DNA of 32,624 nt from contig DKFS01000025.1 of assembly GCA_002452855.1 (NCBI GenBank), positions 1-32,624 of the forward strand. The letters are read 5' to 3'. The notes beneath the pieces are model-generated. The model saw nothing but the letters and a program-made list of their open reading frames with translations, was not told the origin of the DNA and did not search any database. The stretch comes from Sulfurospirillum sp. UBA6790 (lineage in GTDB: Bacteria; Campylobacterota; Campylobacteria; Campylobacterales; Sulfurospirillaceae). Shown one piece after another: positions 29,729 to 32,624 of the stretch. The translations under genes were made by a program, and so were the position numbers. Position 1 is the stretch's first letter, and every line of letters begins with the position of its first letter.

Positions 29729-30757
29729 TTATGAATGTGATACGCTAGGTGGAAGGTAGATTTGATAGGTATTACGTCCAGCAGATTTAGCGATATAAAG
29801 GGCTAAGTCCGCATTTTTAATGAGTTGGTTAAAATCGTTGCCATGATCAGGAAACAAGCTAATACCAATGCTTGTTGTAATGCCTAAATCAAAGTTTCTT
29901 ACGCGAATGGGTTGTTGCAAATTGTGGACTAATTTTTCTGCAATGTGCTGTAAGCTTTTTTCATCTGTAATGTCATCAACAAGAATAATAAACTCATCGC
30001 CACCAAAGCGTGCAACGGTATCTGTCTTACGTGTTGCAAGTAGCAATGTTTTGGCTACATGAATTAAAATCATATCGCCTACATCATGCCCCAATGAGTC
30101 ATTAATCTCTTTGAAATTATCCAAATCGAGAAATAAAACACCAAATTTCTTTCCACTCATCAAGTTACTTTCGATAAGAAGTTGCATTCTTTGGTGCAAT
30201 AATGTTCGATTCGCCAGAGATGTTAAATGGTCATAATGCGCTTGTTTATAAATGATATCTTGTTGCTTCACCAATTTATTTTTGGCTGTTTCGAGTTTAC
30301 GAATAGTCGCATTAGCCACTTTAATCGCTCTTGCAAGCTCTTCGCTCTCCTTATTGCATTTTGCTTTTTCTTCCATCAAACTGGTTTGGTCGTAAATGAG
30401 GACGGTCACCATCTTTTTTTCAATATCGTAAGGCATAATCGTGACATCTTGCTGCATAAACTCAAAAATAGATTTGGTTGTAATGGAGTTTTTCATTGGT
30501 AAAAGATAGTGATTTGCATCTGCCGTGAAAAAAGAGGGGCTGTTGAGTGTTAAAGCCGCTTTTATATGGCGTTTGAGCGCTTTGAGCTGCTCATCGCTAA
30601 TGGCAAATAAAGAGAGTAAATTTTTACCCACAGCTTCTTCTGGCGTAATTTCACTGTGAATACCAACCCATTTGTTGAGGTAATAGATATTTAAATCTGT
30701 GTCAATGGTTAAAATGCCTACGTTGATTGACTCAATGGTCTTTTCACAATTTATCAT
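29729..30757 (-). CDS. PAS-linked diguanylate cyclase (GGDEF)
   Basis: The 342-residue cytoplasmic protein has an N-terminal PAS-like domain (about 5-135, IESINVGILTIDTDLNIYYLN). A coiled coil follows (about 136-170), then a GGDEF domain with FLDLDNFKEINDSLGHDVGD and an intact active site RFGGDEF. The product-inhibition motif RxxD is present five residues upstream (RKTD before TVARF). It should make cyclic di-GMP from two GTP and be feedback-inhibited. No EAL or HD-GYP partner lies in the window. The gene starts 2 bases after the cheC stop, so it shares a transcript with cheC and cheY, linking chemosensory signalling to second-messenger output. Confidence 0.94.
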   Translation of the reverse strand: MINCEKTIESINVGILTIDTDLNIYYLNKWVGIHSEITPEEAVGKNLLSLFAISDEQLKALKRHIKAALTLNSPSFFTADANHYLLPMKNSITTKSIFEFMQQDVTIMPYDIEKKMVTVLIYDQTSLMEEKAKCNKESEELARAIKVANATIRKLETAKNKLVKQQDIIYKQAHYDHLTSLANRTLLHQRMQLLIESNLMSGKKFGVLFLDLDNFKEINDSLGHDVGDMILIHVAKTLLLATRKTDTVARFGGDEFIILVDDITDEKSLQHIAEKLVHNLQQPIRVRNFDLGITTSIGISLFPDHGNDFNQLIKNADLALYIAKSAGRNTYQIYLPPSVSHS

Positions 30758-30759
30758 AA

Positions 30760-31359
30760 TTAAAGCTTATCAATAGTACTTTTTAGATGCTCTAGCATCT
30801 CATTATTCAATAGGATAAACATATGTCCTAAAATATTTTCTTTCTCAATATCCAAAGCGGTTTTAATGACAATCACATTGTCATAGCCTTCGATTTTGTC
30901 GTATTTGTCCATCTCTGAAGTTTCGCGTTTTTCAATCGAAGGAACTTTGAAAATCGTCTCACCATTAATAATTTCACAAAATTTACCAATACACGCAGAC
31001 GTAATGATGTTGGTGAGTTCTAAAATAGAAGATTTGATGTCGTTTTCGTCACTCTCTTCTTGTTTGAGCAAAAGGTTACTAAAAACATTGGCTGAATAGT
31101 GATTAAAGACAAACAATACTTCGCCATTAAAAGAGCCTAAAAAACGTTGCTTTGTAAGATAAAACTCACAATCATCCTCTAAAACTTCAACAATTTTGTT
31201 ATCTAAATTGAGAATGTCAATATTAGAAATTTCAGGAATATGTAACTTCGCATGATTGTCGAGCATGTCACCGATTAAAGAGGCTGAGAGTCCAAAGGAA
31301 ACGTTAATCAGCTCTTTTAAAACATCTTCTTGTTGCGCATTAAAATACTTTTTTGTCAT
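30760..31359 (-). CDS. cheC: CheC-type CheY-P phosphatase with two intact active sites
   Basis: The 199-residue protein has two copies of the CheC/FliY phosphatase motif (D or S, x3, E, x2, N, x22, P). The first is D12, E16, N19, P42, the second S110, E114, N117, P140, both with exact spacing. CheC dephosphorylates CheY-P and is stimulated by CheD, which is encoded in the facing operon. The ATG follows the cheY stop directly (TAAATG). The overall length matches CheC rather than the single-site CheX. Confidence 0.88.
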   Translation of the reverse strand: MTKKYFNAQQEDVLKELINVSFGLSASLIGDMLDNHAKLHIPEISNIDILNLDNKIVEVLEDDCEFYLTKQRFLGSFNGEVLFVFNHYSANVFSNLLLKQEESDENDIKSSILELTNIITSACIGKFCEIINGETIFKVPSIEKRETSEMDKYDKIEGYDNVIVIKTALDIEKENILGHMFILLNNEMLEHLKSTIDKL

Positions 31360-31740
31360 TTAAAACACCAGCTTTAATAAGGTTGTACGGAACTCTTCTT
31401 CATCAACAGGTTTTGAGATAATGGCAGAAGCTCCAAGGGCTAAAACTTTCTCTTTAGTGCTTTTTTGGCGGTCCGCTGAAATCATGACAACGAGTGCCTC
31501 AGGGTTGAGCGTACGAATGTGTTGTAACGCTTCAAAACCATCCAAAACAGGCATCGTAATATCTAAAAATACAATGTCGGGCTGATGCTCTTGAAACAAC
31601 TTTATGGCTTCTTCGCCATTCTCGCCTTCAATGATTTCTGCGCTTTCAGCTATCTTTTTAGGAATCATCTCAATAAGCCATTTACGTGATATTTTTGAAT
31701 CATCAACGATTAAAAAAATCATTTTATTTGATAAGCCCAT
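31360..31740 (-). CDS. CheY-like single-domain response regulator
   Basis: The 126-residue receiver has acidic pair D13/D14 (FLIVDDSKISR), phospho-acceptor in IVFLDITMP, Ser in VMISADRQ and Lys in ISKPVDEEE. The AGGATT site favours ATG 31740; ATG 31722 is the alternative. It is the first gene of a cheY, cheC and GGDEF operon, and CheC is its likely phosphatase. It is only moderately similar to the CheY at 18381, so the two probably have different targets. Confidence 0.92.
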   Translation of the reverse strand: MGLSNKMIFLIVDDSKISRKWLIEMIPKKIAESAEIIEGENGEEAIKLFQEHQPDIVFLDITMPVLDGFEALQHIRTLNPEALVVMISADRQKSTKEKVLALGASAIISKPVDEEEFRTTLLKLVF

Positions 31741-31776
31741 CTCATAATCCTAATAGTTAAATTCTATAAGCTTTAA

Positions 31777-31789
31777 ATAATACAAAAAA
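31777..31789 (-). promoter_or_regulatory. Probable promoter of the cheY-cheC-GGDEF operon
   Basis: On the minus strand TTTTTT (31784-31789), G, then TATTAT (31777-31782) fits the phylum's T-rich plus -10 pattern. The predicted start is near 31770, giving a leader of about 30 bases. The T-run is also the T-tract of the terminator at 31784-31820. Confidence 0.45.
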
Positions 31790-31820
31790 TATCTTTAAAA
31801 AATTATATAAGATATTTTTT
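31784..31820 (-). terminator. AT-rich intrinsic terminator of the MnmA-like gene
   Basis: AAAAAATATCTT (31809-31820 on the minus strand) pairs with AAGATATTTTTT (31784-31795), a perfect 12-base stem with a 13-base loop and T-run. The first arm lies inside the last codons of the gene, whose stop is in the loop. Confidence 0.65.
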
Positions 31821-32624
31821 TGCGTCCTCTTTTTGGTGATACGGCGATGCATACATCACTTTATCGCCTATGCCAAGTGCGTATGTTTTTTCGGGTAGTG
31901 CCTTCGTAAAACTGAGCACAATGCGACACGCTTCTGTTTCATCTTCCACGCTTGCCGTGCACGATAAAAGCGAACTAGGCGCGCTCATCTCCTCTTTTAC
32001 ATGTAAATGTTGAAACTTAGCATTGGATAGAGATTCTAGGGCATCGTTTTCTGCTTCATTGCGTCCGACAATCAATTTTGCACCGTCTTTTAACCTAAAA
32101 TGTCTCCCATTTTTTAGTAAAGGAATATCTTCTTTTGAAAAGCTGTCATGAGCAACAAAATCCCGTAAACGGATACTAAATTGAACATCAGTTAGCAAAC
32201 AGCCGCCTGCGGGTGTTGGGTAATCTTCCCATCCAAACTCTTTGGCAAGTGCTAATTGCGCTTGACGACCTCTTCCGTTAATACCCAACAACAAACTTCG
32301 ATCAACCCATCCTTCCCGTTCGGGCTTGGTTTCATCGAGTACTTGTGCGCATAAAGGACGAAGAATTAAATCTTCATCAATGTCATCGGCGATTTTTCTT
32401 ACAATGCGCAAAGCATCCTTGTTTTGGCTCATAGGGCGTTGTCCCACAACTTCTCCTGTTGCGATAAAAGAAGCGCCAAAACGCGGCATCAATGATTTAG
32501 CAACCGTGAACATAAATCCATGGCAATCAATACACGGATTAAACTGTTTTCCATAACCATATTTGGGGCTAAAAAGAACCTCTTGGAGGTAACGATCTTG
32601 CACATCAATGACTTCTAAACGAGC
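31803..32624 (-). CDS. MnmA/ThiI-related PP-loop-type protein (5' end outside window)
   Basis: The frame is open to the last base, so the N terminus is missing; 273 residues are visible. Recognisable stretches are FNPCIDCHGFMF with a Cys pair, FIATGEVVGQRPMSQNKDALRIV, the following ILRPLCAQVLDET and PTPAGGCLLTD. These match the tRNA 2-thiouridylase-like, PP-loop family found in many bacteria beside true MnmA. The ATP-binding PP-loop itself would be in the missing part. The C-terminal half (LRDFVAHDSFSKEDIPLLKNGRHFRL, KLIVGRNEAEND) is typical of the family's C-terminal NFACT-R-like domain. A role in tRNA or sulfur modification is inferred; the substrate is unknown. Confidence 0.75.
   Translation of the reverse strand, partial: ARLEVIDVQDRYLQEVLFSPKYGYGKQFNPCIDCHGFMFTVAKSLMPRFGASFIATGEVVGQRPMSQNKDALRIVRKIADDIDEDLILRPLCAQVLDETKPEREGWVDRSLLLGINGRGRQAQLALAKEFGWEDYPTPAGGCLLTDVQFSIRLRDFVAHDSFSKEDIPLLKNGRHFRLKDGAKLIVGRNEAENDALESLSNAKFQHLHVKEEMSAPSSLLSCTASVEDETEACRIVLSFTKALPEKTYALGIGDKVMYASPYHQKEDAKKYLI
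31997..32006. repeat. TTACATGTAA palindrome, copy 9 (inside the MnmA-like gene)
   Basis: On the coding strand this reads TTA CAT GTA AAA, Leu-His-Val-Lys. Confidence 0.9.

Noticed and set aside
1..32624. CRISPR arrays, rRNA genes or prophage genes
   Set aside because: No regularly spaced repeats, rRNA-like sequence, integrase or phage structural genes were seen.

Overview
The window looks like a chromosomal segment of a Campylobacterota (epsilonproteobacterial) genome, most like Sulfurospirillum. The evidence is AT-rich DNA, promoters with T-rich stretches ahead of TATAAT-type -10 boxes, Sox genes beside a complex iron-sulfur molybdoenzyme (CISM) operon with NapG/NapH-type electron-transfer proteins, and a CheC/CheD chemosensory cluster. 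The genus is inferred, not proven.

Layout. (1) 1-3411, plus strand: end of a sox cluster with the 3' part of soxA, a small lipoprotein (probable SoxXA-binding protein), soxB, a secreted DsrE-like protein and a MOSC protein. (2) 3505-8993, minus strand: a three-subunit DmsABC/Psr-type respiratory molybdoenzyme (Tat-exported catalytic subunit with a probable Cys Mo ligand, four-cluster ferredoxin subunit, DmsC-type anchor), a strong terminator, then an outer-membrane porin. (3) 9973-13912, minus strand: a maturation and electron-transfer operon (duplicated-repeat protein, TorD-like chaperone, NapG-like, NapH-like and a long ferredoxin). The promoters of (2) and (3) share an identical 20-base block, and each is divergent from an orphan IS3-OrfA-like HTH gene (9596 and 14315). 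A third orphan HTH gene lies at 14978-15340. (4) 15521-17489, plus strand: an OmpR-type response regulator and its histidine kinase, the obvious candidate regulators of (2) and (3). (5) tRNA-Ala(GGC) and a J-domain protein, both minus strand. (6) 18381-29684, plus strand: a tightly coupled 11-gene chemosensory operon: cheY, cheW, MCP, a small STAS-like protein, cheA, cheR, a histidine-kinase-like protein without the phospho-acceptor His, cheD, cheB, a PAS histidine kinase, and a response regulator with an unfamiliar output domain. (7) 29729-31740, minus strand: a convergent cheY, cheC and diguanylate cyclase operon. (8) 31803-32624: the 3' part of an MnmA/PP-loop-like gene.

The most interesting signals are the shared promoter block paired with domesticated-looking transposase HTH genes around an unassigned respiratory molybdoenzyme, the pseudokinase and shared acidic C-terminal tails in the chemosensory operon, and nine exact copies of the palindrome TTACATGTAA, six of seven intragenic copies being read in the same Leu-His-Val frame.
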